From Stomorhina lunata (Eukaryota; Arthropoda; Insecta; Diptera; Rhiniidae), in contig OW121745.1 in the NCBI GenBank assembly GCA_933228675.1, positions 1,149,346 to 1,213,345 on the forward strand: DNA of 64,000 nucleotides, in the 5' to 3' direction. Shown here piece after piece: positions 46,550 through 57,485 of the stretch (position 1 is its first letter; each line of letters begins with the position of its first letter). A program made the translations under genes and the position numbers. The notes beneath the pieces are model-generated. The model made no database searches. It was not told where the DNA came from and saw nothing but the letters and a program-made list of their open reading frames with translations.

Positions 46550-47425
46550 TAAAGATATACAGTGTCTAAGTTGTTTTGTCGAATTCCGTTCGGGAGATTT
46601 TTCACAAAAAAATAAGCCAGGTACAGGTCGGCCAAGCGAAGCTGATGATGACGATATCAAAGCTTTAATCAAATCCGGTCATCATGTAGCGAGAGATTGG
46701 AGAGAAGTTAAATATACCAAAATCAACCGTTCATAACCATATACGACGTCTTAGACTCGTAAAAAACTTAATATTTGGGTACCATATGAATTGAAAGAAA
46801 TTCATTTAACAAACCGTTTCAACGCTTGTGATATGCATTTTAAACGTTATGCACATGATCGGTTTTTGAAGCAAATCATAACTGGAGAAGAAAAATTAAT
46901 TGTTTGCAATAACGTCAATCGAAAACTATCATGTCCAATTTAATGAATATCAGCCAAACTATTTCAAAGGCTGATATTCATCAAAAAAAGATTATACTTT
47001 CAGTTTGGTGGGATTGGAAGAGTGCGGTATATTTTGAGCTGCTTCCAAGGAACCAAACGATTTATTCGGATATCTACTGTGAACACATGAACGAGAAACA
47101 GCCAGAATTGGTAATCGTAAAGGTGTCATATTCCACCATGCAATGCTAGACCGCATACATCTTTGGGCACTCGCCAAAAACTGAGAGAGCTTGGGAACTT
47201 TTGATGCATCAACCATATAGTCATGAGCTGACCGTCTTTGCAAAACTCCTTGAATTGTAATACTTTCGAAGCTATAAAATCCCACTTGGTTCAGTTTTTT
47301 TGTAGATAAAGACCCAAAGTTCTATGAGCGTGGAATAATGATGTTACCGGAGAGATTGGGGAAGTCATCCAACAAAATGGAAAAATATATTTGATTAAAG
47401 TTTATTCTAAAATTTAAAAACAATG
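46550..47425 (+). pseudogene. mariner transposase, dead
   Basis: Recognisable stretches across shifting frames: FRSGDF and GTGRPSE (about 46580-46640), the helix-turn-helix part with STVHNHIRRL-like sequence (46730-46760), WVPYELKEIHLT, then ITGEEKL (near 46880), SKADIHQKK, VWWDWKSAVYFELLPRNQT, and the C-terminal YERGIMMLPER near 47320. The usual GDE carries Glu instead of the first catalytic Asp, the HQDNARPH box is damaged, and the third Asp region is deleted. It clearly belongs to mariner (DD34D); the subfamily is uncertain. The element's own inverted repeats were not identified. Confidence 0.8.
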
Positions 47426-47917
47426 TATTACTTTCTTATAAAAAATCAGTTTCTACAATGTATGTAGATGCAACACATTTTCTTTATTTTATTTTATAAA
47501 AGCAACAACGAAGTAAGACTGCAAACTTGATTTTATGTGATAAAAGCCTAAGAAAATATTTTTTTTTTATTAGATTAAGTTACAATAACGAAGTAAGAAA
47601 CGAACGAAGTACAAAAAATATTAAATGCAATCGGCATTAAAAACACAAATTAAGTTATACTATTTAAGTTAAACAAGAAAAATATTCATATTACTTCTTT
47701 TATGGAAAAGGTGCTAATTGACTTGCTGAAATCAAAAAATTGCAACAGAAAGAGTGCTAAGAGTTCTAATTTATCACAGAAACTGTAATTTTTTAATTTT
47801 TTACTTACTGTATATGTATGTAACAACAAAGCAAATTAAATTCTATTCAGAAAAATTTTAAAAACATTATGTACATTTTTTATACAGTTCTTTGTCTCTC
47901 CTGAAAAATTTCAAAAA
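47426..47917. other. Spacer without a recognisable gene
   Basis: AT-rich sequence between the mariner relic and the right 42-bp repeat, with two 'aacgaagtaaga' repeats near 47500 and 47590. Nothing else seen. Confidence 0.4.
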
Positions 47918-50019
47918 GTGCAGTTGACACCTTTGCACTCTAAGCTAGCGATATGTAGAGTTATTTGGTTATTTTATTTTAATAACAAATTATAACAAAA
48001 TAGATAAAAAAAAAGTTATATCAATTCATAATGAAAAACAAGTAAGAAAGCGCTATAATCGGTCAAGCCCGACCATACGATACCCTACACCACTAAGGTT
48101 ATTTTTCCTGTATAAAGGCAAATATTTGCTACATTCTGCCATCATAAAAACATTTTCTCAAAACTTATATATTTAACCTGTTTCCGTCATTTGGACTTAT
48201 ATGAGAGCTAGGGTCAAATGTGGACCGATTATCTCGAAATTTGGCAAATTGATTACTCATATATTAAAAATGACATATATAGATGATTGAACTGACCGAT
48301 TTTTCTGAAATTTTGACAGTATGGTAAGATGTGACCGGTGGTTAAAATAGGAAAGGTTTTTTCTGAAATCTCAAGTGGGCGGTGCCTCTCCCATATAACT
48401 CTTATATTAAAAATGACAAATATAGATGACCGATTTTTCTAAGATTTTAACAGTGTTTATATTAAGGTTTTAAAATAGGCCAAATTTTTTTAAATCTTAA
48501 GTGAGCGTAACACCCCCGCATATAAGTCAAATATTAAAAATGACAAACAGGAAGACCCTGAGGACGGTTTTTTCTTAAATTTTGACAGTATTTTAAGGTG
48601 TGACTGGCGAATAAAATAATCCAGGCTTTTTTTAAACCATCAAGTTGTGTTAAATTTAGAAACATATCTCATATATCTACGAGGGTGCAGCAAATTCAAA
48701 ACGTGGACCAAATTGGAAAAAAGTTGTTACTCTAGTTGGTATTGTTGGTAAAATACTTGGAATAACTTCGCTTTCAGTAGCTTTATAGTTCAACATTCAA
48801 AAGTGTGTAAGTGGTTTCCCTAGTATTTATTAACTTTGAAAAAAAATCGTTATCGTAACTGGGTATGGTTTTACATTAATAATACGACAGGTCCATATAT
48901 TTTGTTAGGAGTTCCTAATGCATCTACCATATACATAATCTTAATATGCTGCTTGTACCTCCGAATATTTTTGATTGAAGATATAAAAAAGGGGACGTAA
49001 TATATATAAAAGAATTATAGCCAAATGTTGATCTATTGTAACAAACACTGGCTGGTATTTATATAAAGCTTATTTTTGCAAAATTTAGTGGCAATAGCTG
49101 TCATAGTTTCTTATTAAATAGCTTTTAACTGGTCCTTGCTAAATATTTTTTGGTTTCCGGGAGTGTTTTTTATATGAAAACTATAGTCAAATATGGACAG
49201 ATTCCTATAAAATTTGATATACTGACCAATAGTTGCATAAAACTTCTCTATTATAAATTTAGTCGTCATAGCTATTACAATTGTACTCAATTTATCAGCA
49301 CTCATGTGTTTCCCTTGGAGGGGTTATATGGGAGCTCTAACTAAATATGAACCGATTTTTCCCATTTTCAGTACGCAACTTTTGTTACATATCAAAAATA
49401 CTTTTGTAAAATTTTGTCTCTCTAGCTTTTGTAGTTAAGGAGCTGTCGCGCTTTTATATGACGGACAGATGGACATAAATCTCCTTTTCTTTTTGTATTT
49501 TTGTGTTTCTGTAAGTTTTTTATATGGGAGCTATGGTCAAATGGTGACCGATTGTAACAAAATTTTGCACATTGGCTGGCATTCACATAAAACTTCCTTT
49601 TGTAAAATTTGTTTTATGTAGCTGTTATCATTTATTGGCATTTAAGTGAATTTCAGGTGGAATTTAAACTGTTTCCGTAGTTTTTTTATATGGGAGCTAT
49701 GGTTAAATGTGTACCGATTTCGATGAAATTTTATATGCTGCCTAGTGCTTCTTCTAGATGCCAAATTTTGTCATTGTTATAATTTATCATTTATTAGCAA
49801 ATAAGCGATTAGCCTAGACGAGGTTTTACGGGAGCTATGGTCAAATGTTAACCGATTTTGCCCAATTTCAAAACAAAAAATTTTTCATAGATGAAGAATG
49901 TTTTTACTAAGTTTCAGTGAGCAAGCTCCTTTCGTTTAGGCGTTATCGTGATTTTTATAGACAGACGGACATACGTACGTCGCTCAAACGTCTTAGATTT
50001 CACAAGGATTCAGAATATA

Positions 50020-50357
50020 TGTAGGGTTGGGCGTAGCCTGTGTTGCCAAGTAGTCTTATTGTTATCAAATCAGTAGTCCAGTTGTCATCCAATAAGCAGT
50101 TCAGTTGTCATTCAATCAGCAGTCCAGTTTCCAGTTGTAAAGATGAGAAGTTTCCAGTTGTCATCTGAGTCGTTTTGAGAAATAATGAAGAGAAGTCAGT
50201 CAGCCGTTGTTCGTTAAAGTTGTCAAGCCGGTCGAAAGCTGTCATTTATTTCTATCATTAATTTTCACTAAATATTACTTTATATTAATTATTATATTTA
50301 AATCATTTTGAATTAAACACAATTGAATAAAAACTATTAAACAATTATAATATTACA
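50020..50357 (+). repeat. 5' LTR of the intact gypsy element
   Basis: 338 bp, TG...CA, same as 54560-54897. It contains 'gtccagtt' and 'cagttgtcat' sub-repeats. Confidence 0.95.
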
Positions 50358-50359
50358 TT

Positions 50360-50377
50360 TGGGGGCTCAACCGCACC
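50360..50377 (+). promoter_or_regulatory. Probable primer-binding site
   Basis: TGGGGGCTCAACCGCACC, two bases after the LTR. The first nine bases match the tRNA-Pro site used by many retroviruses and elements, the rest does not, so the tRNA is uncertain. Confidence 0.5.
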
Positions 50378-50496
50378 TTTTAAAAAAAGAATTTAAAAAA
50401 CTAAAAACGAAAATTAAATCTGAATCGAACTACAAAACTACATTAATTTAAAAAAATAAGAAAGAATGCAATAAAAAAAGTTAACGGAACCCTTTT

Positions 50497-53400
50497 TTGC
50501 TAATGGGAAGTGAAACCAGAAAAGAACTAAATCAAATTAAAAACGGTGGAAAAAAGTATTTTACTCGTTCAGTTGCACGCGAATTTAAAACATCCGTAAA
50601 TTGTAAACATTTATCGTCTAATTTGGATTTGAGTGAATATATACCTAAAAATTGTGCAAACCTTAATATTTCAACTAATAAATGCTTAGAAATGCCGGAT
50701 GAAAAAAAGCCTAAAGTTGAATCGAGTGATTTAAGTGAAGTTTTAAAATTATTGGCCATGAAACTGAATAAAGACGATGGTAAAGACAATCAGGCATATG
50801 TTTCTATAGATGCTTTTAATAGAATTATACCGGAGTGTGATGGTACCTCTATACCCATTAAGCAGTGGTTTGAAAACTTTGATAAAAATGCCGAAGCATA
50901 CGAGCTAAATTTAAAGCAAAAATACGTACAGGCAAGAAATAAAATGACAAAAACAGCTCAATTGTTTCTGGAATCTGTAACAGTGAGTGATTATGAAAGT
51001 TTGCGAAAAACATTGATTGGTGAGTTTCATGTGGAGTATAGCAGTGCCGATTTGCATAAAAAGTTGAGTGAAAGAAAAAAGAAAGATTCAGAGAATATCC
51101 ATGAATATGTGCTCCAAATGAAAAAACTTGCCGCTCTCGGTTCTATTGAAGACATTTCGGTAATCCGTTATATAGTTGATGGACTTCCAATAAAAAATGA
51201 GCTTAAATACTCTCTTTATTCAGCAAAAAACTTTAAAGATCTAAGAGATCAATATGAAATTATAGAAAGAATAATTCAAAAAGAAAATTTTACTCGTACA
51301 TTTAAGCGAAATGAAAACAAAGATAATCGAAAGAAAAAAGAACATTGTTATAATTGCGGGTCAGTAGAACATAAGAGAGCAGAATGTAAAGCTCCAACTA
51401 AATGTTTTAAGTGCAACAACAATGGCCATATGGCAAGAGACTGTAATGTAAAAGACAAAAACATAAACAAACCCGCGAATGTGAATTTAGTAGTGGATAA
51501 GAAAAGATTGAAAAATATTTTTCTAAACAAAATTAAAGTTGAAGGTTTAGTAGATACCGGTTCAGATGTAACAATAATGCAAAAAAGTGTATATAATAAA
51601 CATTTTCAAGACGTTGAATTATTGAAAAGTGAAAAACTGTTATACGGGCTTGGTAATTCTGAAACAAAAGTTCTTGGTAGTATTAAGTGTGAAATAGCAG
51701 TTGATGAAGTTGAATTAGAACATGAAGTTTTAGTACTCGAAGACTATAATTTAAAGTATGCAGTTTTGCTCGGTTATGACTTTATTGAAAAGTGTCATTT
51801 TGCTTTCGGCTCCGATGGTTACACGTTTTATCAAGCAGAAAACTCTACAACTGGTGAGGAAGTGTCGTCTCAGCTAAAAGTTTACAACGTGGTAGACATC
51901 GAACAACAAATAGAAGTGCCGCAAGAACATAAAGAATCGATTAGAAAATTCGTAACAGAATACAATCCAAATAAAAGACATTTTGAATGTCCAGTAACGT
52001 TAACAATTATTCCGGACAATGCCGTTCCGTTTCGCCACTCGCCAAGTCGGTTACCACTACAGCAGCAAGAAATCGTTAGACATCAAGTTGAAGATTGGCT
52101 AGCAGAAGAAATAGTTAGACCTTCCACATCGGATTATGCAAGCAGAGTTGTTGTTACAAAAAAGAAAGATGGTTCGAGCAGAGTTTGTATTGATTTTCGT
52201 AAACTCAACTCAATGGTTTTAAAAGATTGTTTCCCAGTACCTCTAATAGACGATGTTCTAGAAAAACTCCAAGGTTCAAAATATTTCTGTGTTATGGACT
52301 TAGAAAACGGATTTTTTCACGTCCCTATAGAAGAAAGCAGCAAAAAATATACTGCGTTTGTTACTAAAGACGGAATGTATGAATTTAATCGCGCCCCATT
52401 TGGATTTTGTAATTCACCGGCCGTATTCATCAGGTATGTCAATTTTATTTTCCAATCTTTAATTAATGAGAATACAATGGAGTTGTATATGGATGATATA
52501 ATTGTGTTTGGAAGTACGTCAGAAGACTGTTTAGCTAAACTACAAAAAGTATTAAACACTGCCGCTCATTTTGGTCTTAAAATAAAATGGTCTAAATGCA
52601 AATTCATGCAAACAAAAATTAACTTTCTGGGACATACTGTGGAAAATGGTTACGTTTGGCCGGGTAGCGAAAAAACTAAAGCTGTCGAAAAATTTCCGAA
52701 GCCAACTAACATCAGAAGTATCCAGTCCTTTTTAGGTCTAACAGGCTATTTTAGAAAATTTATAAAAAATTACTCTATTATTGCACGCCCTTTAACAAAT
52801 CTTTTGAAGTCGAATGCCGTGTTTAGGGTGGAAGCAGAGGAAATAAAGGCAATAAATACTTTAAAGATGGAGTTAACCCGTGAGCCAGTCCTAAGAATTT
52901 ATAACAGAAGTGCACATACAGAAGTCCACACAGATGCATCTAAAGATGGTTTTGGAGCAGCTTTATTACAAATTCATGAAAATAAATTACATCCTGTTTT
53001 CTTTTGGAGCAAAAAGACATCACCCCAAGAAGCTGGCAAACACAGCTATATACTAGAGGTAAAGGCCGCTTACCTAGCGTTAAAGAAGTTTAGGCATTAT
53101 CTGTTGGGCATCGAGTTTAAACTTGTGACAGACTGCGCAGCATTCAAACAAACAACATCCAAAAAAGATCTCCCTCGTGATGTGGCACAATGGATTTTAT
53201 ATCTTCAGGATTTTAGCTATACAGTGGAACATCGTCCAGGTAACAGGATGAAGCACGTTGATTGTTTAAGCCGCCATCCCATTGCAGAAATAATGGTAAT
53301 TTCATCAGAACTTAGTACCCGTTTGGCAAAAGCTCAACAAAAAGATGAACATTTGCAAGCTATCACAAAAATTCTAAGCGAAGGTGCCTACAAAGACTAC

Positions 53401-54564
53401 AAGCTGAAAGGAGAGTTAATTTACAGAACTCTAAAAGGCAACGATTTACTTGTAGTCCCAAAGTTGATGGAGACTGAGATTATTCGCAACGCACACGATG
53501 CTGGACATTTTGCTGCACATAAGACTATACACGCTATTCAACAACATTACTTTATACCTCACTTAGAGCACAAGGTCAATCAATTTATCAATAATTGTAT
53601 TAAGTGTATCATCTGTAATAAAAGGTTGGGAAAGAAGGAAGGGTTTTTACACTGCATCGAGAAAGGCGACTCACCACTACACACCCTACACGTTGATCAT
53701 CTGGGCCCTATGGACAGTACGTCAAAACAATATAAATATATTTTCGCAGCAGTCGATGGGTTCACCAAATTTGTCTGGTTATTTCCTACAAAGTCAACAG
53801 GAACAGAGGAGGTTTTAAGGCGTCTAACTGAATGGTCTACTACATTTGGCAATCCATATAGAATAATCAGTGACAAAGGCTCTGCCTTTACTTCGGCAGC
53901 CTTCAGTGAATATTGTAACTGCAACAACATAGAACACGTTAAAATAACAACGGGTATTGCAAGAGGAAATGGGCAAGTAGAACGAGTTAATCGATCGATT
54001 TTATCTATATTATCAATATTGTCCAGTGATGATCCAACTAAATGGTACAAGTTTGTAAGCCGAGTCCAAACGGCTATAAACTCTCATATCCATTGCTCAA
54101 CCAAGTTTACCCCATTCGAAATTATGTTCGGGACAAAGATGAGAACTAGTGTCAACACTGATATTCTGCAGACATTAAAAGAAGAGCTTCTTCAAAACTA
54201 CAATGATAATAGAGATTCTTTGCGAAACGAAGCCAGATTGCAGTTAACAAAAGCTCAAGAAACATACAAAACAAATTACGACAAGAAGAGAAAAGCTGAA
54301 ACAGTTTACAAACTGGGCGATTTAGTCGCCATTAAAAGAACCCAGTTTGCAGCGGGTAAAAAATTAGCAGCGGAATACCTCGGTCCCTATAAAATTACCA
54401 AAGTAAAGAGAAACGGTCGCTATGAAGTGCAAAAAGCAGCAGATACAGAAGGTCCTAATAAAACGTCAACGTCTTGTGACAACATGAAATTATGGCGGTA
54501 TGCCGAGACCAATGATGACCTCTTATCATCTGGGTCAGATGAAGATCAGGATGACCGAATGTAG
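50497..54564 (+). CDS. Gypsy gag-pol polyprotein, single intact ORF
   Basis: 1355 residues with no break. Capsid-like Gag lies roughly at 100-265; two CCHC knuckles at 284-297 and 303-316; retropepsin DTG at 353-355; reverse transcriptase with YMDD 664-667; RNase H with D812, E853 and D879; integrase HHCC (H1004, H1008, C1037, C1040) and D1067, D1126, E1162 (D,D35E); a YLGPYKI-type C-terminal module. All catalytic residues expected for a working element are present. Gag and Pol share one frame without a frameshift, so their ratio must be set otherwise. The stop codon TAG (54562-54564) falls inside the 3' LTR, whose first base is 54560. ATG-Leu-Met at the start leaves two possible Met starts (50497, 50503). 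Lineage within gypsy not assigned. Confidence 0.95.
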   Translation: MLMGSETRKELNQIKNGGKKYFTRSVAREFKTSVNCKHLSSNLDLSEYIPKNCANLNISTNKCLEMPDEKKPKVESSDLSEVLKLLAMKLNKDDGKDNQAYVSIDAFNRIIPECDGTSIPIKQWFENFDKNAEAYELNLKQKYVQARNKMTKTAQLFLESVTVSDYESLRKTLIGEFHVEYSSADLHKKLSERKKKDSENIHEYVLQMKKLAALGSIEDISVIRYIVDGLPIKNELKYSLYSAKNFKDLRDQYEIIERIIQKENFTRTFKRNENKDNRKKKEHCYNCGSVEHKRAECKAPTKCFKCNNNGHMARDCNVKDKNINKPANVNLVVDKKRLKNIFLNKIKVEGLVDTGSDVTIMQKSVYNKHFQDVELLKSEKLLYGLGNSETKVLGSIKCEIAVDEVELEHEVLVLEDYNLKYAVLLGYDFIEKCHFAFGSDGYTFYQAENSTTGEEVSSQLKVYNVVDIEQQIEVPQEHKESIRKFVTEYNPNKRHFECPVTLTIIPDNAVPFRHSPSRLPLQQQEIVRHQVEDWLAEEIVRPSTSDYASRVVVTKKKDGSSRVCIDFRKLNSMVLKDCFPVPLIDDVLEKLQGSKYFCVMDLENGFFHVPIEESSKKYTAFVTKDGMYEFNRAPFGFCNSPAVFIRYVNFIFQSLINENTMELYMDDIIVFGSTSEDCLAKLQKVLNTAAHFGLKIKWSKCKFMQTKINFLGHTVENGYVWPGSEKTKAVEKFPKPTNIRSIQSFLGLTGYFRKFIKNYSIIARPLTNLLKSNAVFRVEAEEIKAINTLKMELTREPVLRIYNRSAHTEVHTDASKDGFGAALLQIHENKLHPVFFWSKKTSPQEAGKHSYILEVKAAYLALKKFRHYLLGIEFKLVTDCAAFKQTTSKKDLPRDVAQWILYLQDFSYTVEHRPGNRMKHVDCLSRHPIAEIMVISSELSTRLAKAQQKDEHLQAITKILSEGAYKDYKLKGELIYRTLKGNDLLVVPKLMETEIIRNAHDAGHFAAHKTIHAIQQHYFIPHLEHKVNQFINNCIKCIICNKRLGKKEGFLHCIEKGDSPLHTLHVDHLGPMDSTSKQYKYIFAAVDGFTKFVWLFPTKSTGTEEVLRRLTEWSTTFGNPYRIISDKGSAFTSAAFSEYCNCNNIEHVKITTGIARGNGQVERVNRSILSILSILSSDDPTKWYKFVSRVQTAINSHIHCSTKFTPFEIMFGTKMRTSVNTDILQTLKEELLQNYNDNRDSLRNEARLQLTKAQETYKTNYDKKRKAETVYKLGDLVAIKRTQFAAGKKLAAEYLGPYKITKVKRNGRYEVQKAADTEGPNKTSTSCDNMKLWRYAETNDDLLSSGSDEDQDDRM

Positions 54565-54897
54565 GGTTGGGCGTAGCCTGTGTTGCCAAGTAGTCTTATT
54601 GTTATCAAATCAGTAGTCCAGTTGTCATCCAATAAGCAGTTCAGTTGTCATTCAATCAGCAGTCCAGTTTCCAGTTGTAAAGATGAGAAGTTTCCAGTTG
54701 TCATCTGAGTCGTTTTGAGAAATAATGAAGAGAAGTCAGTCAGCCGTTGTTCGTTAAAGTTGTCAAGCCGGTCGAAAGCTGTCATTTATTTCTATCATTA
54801 ATTTTCACTAAATATTACTTTATATTAATTATTATATTTAAATCATTTTGAATTAAACACAATTGAATAAAAACTATTAAACAATTATAATATTACA
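54560..54897 (+). repeat. 3' LTR of the intact gypsy element
   Basis: 338 bp, by eye identical to the 5' LTR. It is preceded by a purine-rich stretch that also encodes the acidic C-terminus of Pol. Confidence 0.95.
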
Positions 54898-55107
54898 TAT
54901 ATATCGTTTTTGATTTTTGAGCCAACAGTAAGGAAATTACAAACGGAATGACAATCTCAATATACCCCCTATTCTTTTTGATGGTAGGTATAAAAAGGGG
55001 ATGTTGTATATACATATAAGAACTATAGACAAATGTTGACCGATTGTAACAAAATTTTGGTATTAATATAAAGTTTATTTGTACAAAATTTAGTGGCCAT
55101 AGCTGAC

Positions 55108-56071
55108 ATCTATATATATAAAACTCTAACGTGACTGACTGACTGATTGACTGACTCATCATCGCACAGCCCAAACGGCTAAAGCTAGAGAGCTGAAATT
55201 TTGACAGCGGGTACCTTTTTCAAAGTATAGATCCACTAAGACGGGATTTTTGGAAATTCGGACTCAAAGGGGGTAAAAAAGGGAAAAATTAGTAATGCTG
55301 TATCTCCGGAAGTAAACGTCATAGGCCCAAAATTGAAATTGCGTTGGGATCAGCTACAAAAATAAGTAGACACGTGCTTGGTACTTTTTAGCAGATGGGA
55401 CAAATATTGGGTAAAAAGGGTAAAAATGAAATGTTAGTACTTTTTTAAACCCATGTGTATCTTTTGAACCAATCAACAGAGTAACAAAATTCAAAACGGA
55501 GCCGGTAAACAAGAAAAAAATATTAGAAACGTGTTTGGTACTTTTTTGATTCAGGGTTCAAAAAGGGGGAAAAGCGGGGAAAAAAATTTAGGGTAGGTCC
55601 ATTTTTCTTTTTCTTTGTATTTGACTTGAACCAATAAAGCTACCAATAAAATTTATAGGGAGGTCGATTGTTCAGTACAAAATATTAAATACGTGTTTGG
55701 TACTTTTTTCAATTAAAAGGGTAAAAAAGGGAAAATCGGTAACATTAACATCCTTAACCAACAGCGATAGAAGCGAAAATTAAACTGGCTTGAGATTAGC
55801 ACTAAAAATTAAGGGACACGTGTTCGGTACTTTTTTGAAAATCGGCCGCCTAGCGGGCAAAACAGGGTAGAAAAGGGAGAAATTAGTAACATCATATCTC
55901 CGAAACCAACATAGACAGAAACAAAGTTGAAATTGTATTTGAATCGCCTACAAAAATAAGGGGACACGTGTTTGGTAAAAAGGGTAAAAACTATATTTTG
56001 GTACTTTTTTTAACCCATATGTATCTTTTGAACTAATGAACATAGAAAAACATTTTATATCGCAACCGATA
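55108..56071. repeat. Head of a degenerate tandem-repeat region
   Basis: Opens with (TA)n and a GACT-rich tract (55131-55158), then 'cgcacagcccaaacggctaaagc'. From about 55200 on, roughly 110-bp degenerate lines recur, each with 'gggtaaaaaaggg', 'cacgtgtt.ggtactttttt' and 'tatctccgaaa..aa'. It continues beyond the Transib insertion at 61599. Confidence 0.75.
56067..56071. repeat. Transib target-site duplication, left copy
   Basis: CGATA, repeated at 61599-61603 directly after the element's right end. A 5-bp duplication is characteristic of Transib elements. Confidence 0.9.
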
Positions 56072-57485
56072 CACAGTGGTTTACGGACGCTTTTTTTTGG
56101 AAATAATTCTGTAACTTTTGAACGACTGGAGATATTTGAATGAAATTTGACATGGTCGTAGTCAAGGAGTATTTGAGTTGGTTTTTAAAAGCACTGGTCC
56201 ATGAGGGGTCGGGAGAGTGATTGATGGACCTTCAAAGTTGGTCACCTCGGGTGTTCGATTTTTTTAAAAATTCGCCAAAAATCCATTTATGTATGGATTG
56301 AAAAGAAATTTTAAACTTAAGTTGTCATTGAGAAGATCTACAAAAAATATGCTTAAATGTGTAGGTTATCTCCTTTGGATTTCGAGATATTTGGGTAAAA
56401 AGGAATTTTTAGGTTGATTTTTTACCTCTTTTTTTAAGCTTTTTTTGATCTGGTGGACGCATCTGAGGACCAAAAATTTTTTAAGAATATTCTTTAAATT
56501 TGTAATAAAATTCTGAATAATTTTTGTGCAAGTTAGTTATAGAAATCTTCTTTTGTTTAAAAGTTAAAAATATTCAAAGTTGAAACTTACAAAAAATTTC
56601 GCTTTTTTTTTAGTTTTTCCCCAAAAGATAGCTATATTTTTTCACTAATAAAAAAATATTTTCTTAAGAAACATAAAAAGATTTTTAAAGTTTTTAAAAG
56701 AAAACATAATGAGAATGCGTATAAAACAAATTTCTTGCTAATTGGACTTTTGGTCCTCGCACATGTCCTCTCCAAAAAATGGCAATTTGTAAAAAAAAAA
56801 ATTAGTTTAAACAAAAATTTCTCAAAAGGCAAAGCACCGATTTGAAAAAAATTATAATGTTCATATTTTCTAATATATCTGTTATTGATTAGAAAAGTTT
56901 TTTCTGAAACGCGCTGCAAATAGAGACAGTGTTGCCATATTTGTAAAAAAACTCATTTTTTGAAACACCTTTTTCCCCAGTTGGGAATTGGGGAATTTTT
57001 AAGTTAAAATTGGGAATTTTTTTTAGTCTATTGCTTTTACATCTTATTGGTCTACATTACTACAAAATTTCATTGTAATATCTTTATCCATGTCATTTCC
57101 ACAGAATATCAAAGATTAAAAATATTTTCCTTAAAAAAGCAGAAAAACAATTTTTTTTTGTTTTACGATACAAAGTGTAAAAAAAGTAACGCACTTAAAA
57201 AAAACTTTTACTTAGTGCTAATCTCCTAGTCTTTCCCGATCTAATGATACTAAACATGTATATAAAGCATTAATACCGAGTCTTAAAAAACTCTGAAAAC
57301 TTTGGCCCCCGTAGCATTTTTACACTGTTTATTTAAATATAAGTGATGAATTTGTGCATATAAAATTAATAATCATACTCAAATATTTCACTATAAGATG
57401 ACAATGATCCTTCGATAACAAACAAATATTTTCTTCAAAAAGATATAAATAGTTTTTTATTTTTTTAAAGAAAACATTATAAGAA
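56072..57485 (+). repeat. Transib left inverted-repeat arm
   Basis: Begins CACAGTG GTTTACGGACGC followed by eight T. Inverted copy at 60210-61598. Within it, 56650-56900 resembles, as a diverged direct copy, the sequence at about 57425-57660. The open frames in the arm are mirrored in the other arm and show no known domain. Confidence 0.92.

Larger units (their letters stand above)
31587..47959. mobile_element. Region bounded by a 42-bp inverted repeat
   Basis: 31587-31628 and the reverse complement of 47918-47959 agree at 40 of 42 positions (core CTACATATCGCTAGCTTAGA). Between them lie a satellite-bearing element, a LINE and a mariner relic. No direct target duplication is evident outside the repeats. 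It may be an old DNA transposon filled by later insertions; no transposase of its own is recognised. Confidence 0.5.
50020..54897 (+). mobile_element. Ty3/gypsy LTR retrotransposon, apparently intact and young
   Basis: LTRs of 338 bp at 50020-50357 and 54560-54897 appear identical (TGTAGGG...ATTACA). The 4-bp duplication TATA lies at 50016-50019 and 54898-54901. One uninterrupted gag-pol frame fills the interior. Identical LTRs and an intact frame indicate a recent insertion. Confidence 0.95.
48038..55000. mobile_element. mini-me/DINE-like repeat interrupted by a gypsy element
   Basis: Starts 'aacaagtaagaaagcgctataatcgg' like the copy at 11065 and continues with several diverged lines of 'atatgggagctatggtcaaatg.gaccgat' spaced roughly 170-200 bp apart. 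It reaches 50019, is split by the LTR element (50020-54897) and resumes at 54898 with 'acaaacggaatgacaatctcaatataccccc', ending near 'ggtataaaaagggg'. The target TATA flanks the inserted element on both sides. No gene of its own. Confidence 0.6.

Noticed and set aside
56079..56110. A true RSS nonamer next to the Transib heptamer
   Set aside because: At 12 bp there is a T8 tract, not ACAAAAACC, and nothing similar at 23 bp.
56632..56919. Paired open frames in the two Transib arms (also 57047-57229, 60441-60623, 60751-61038)
   Set aside because: They follow from the arms being inverted copies; the sequence is AT-rich and low-complexity.
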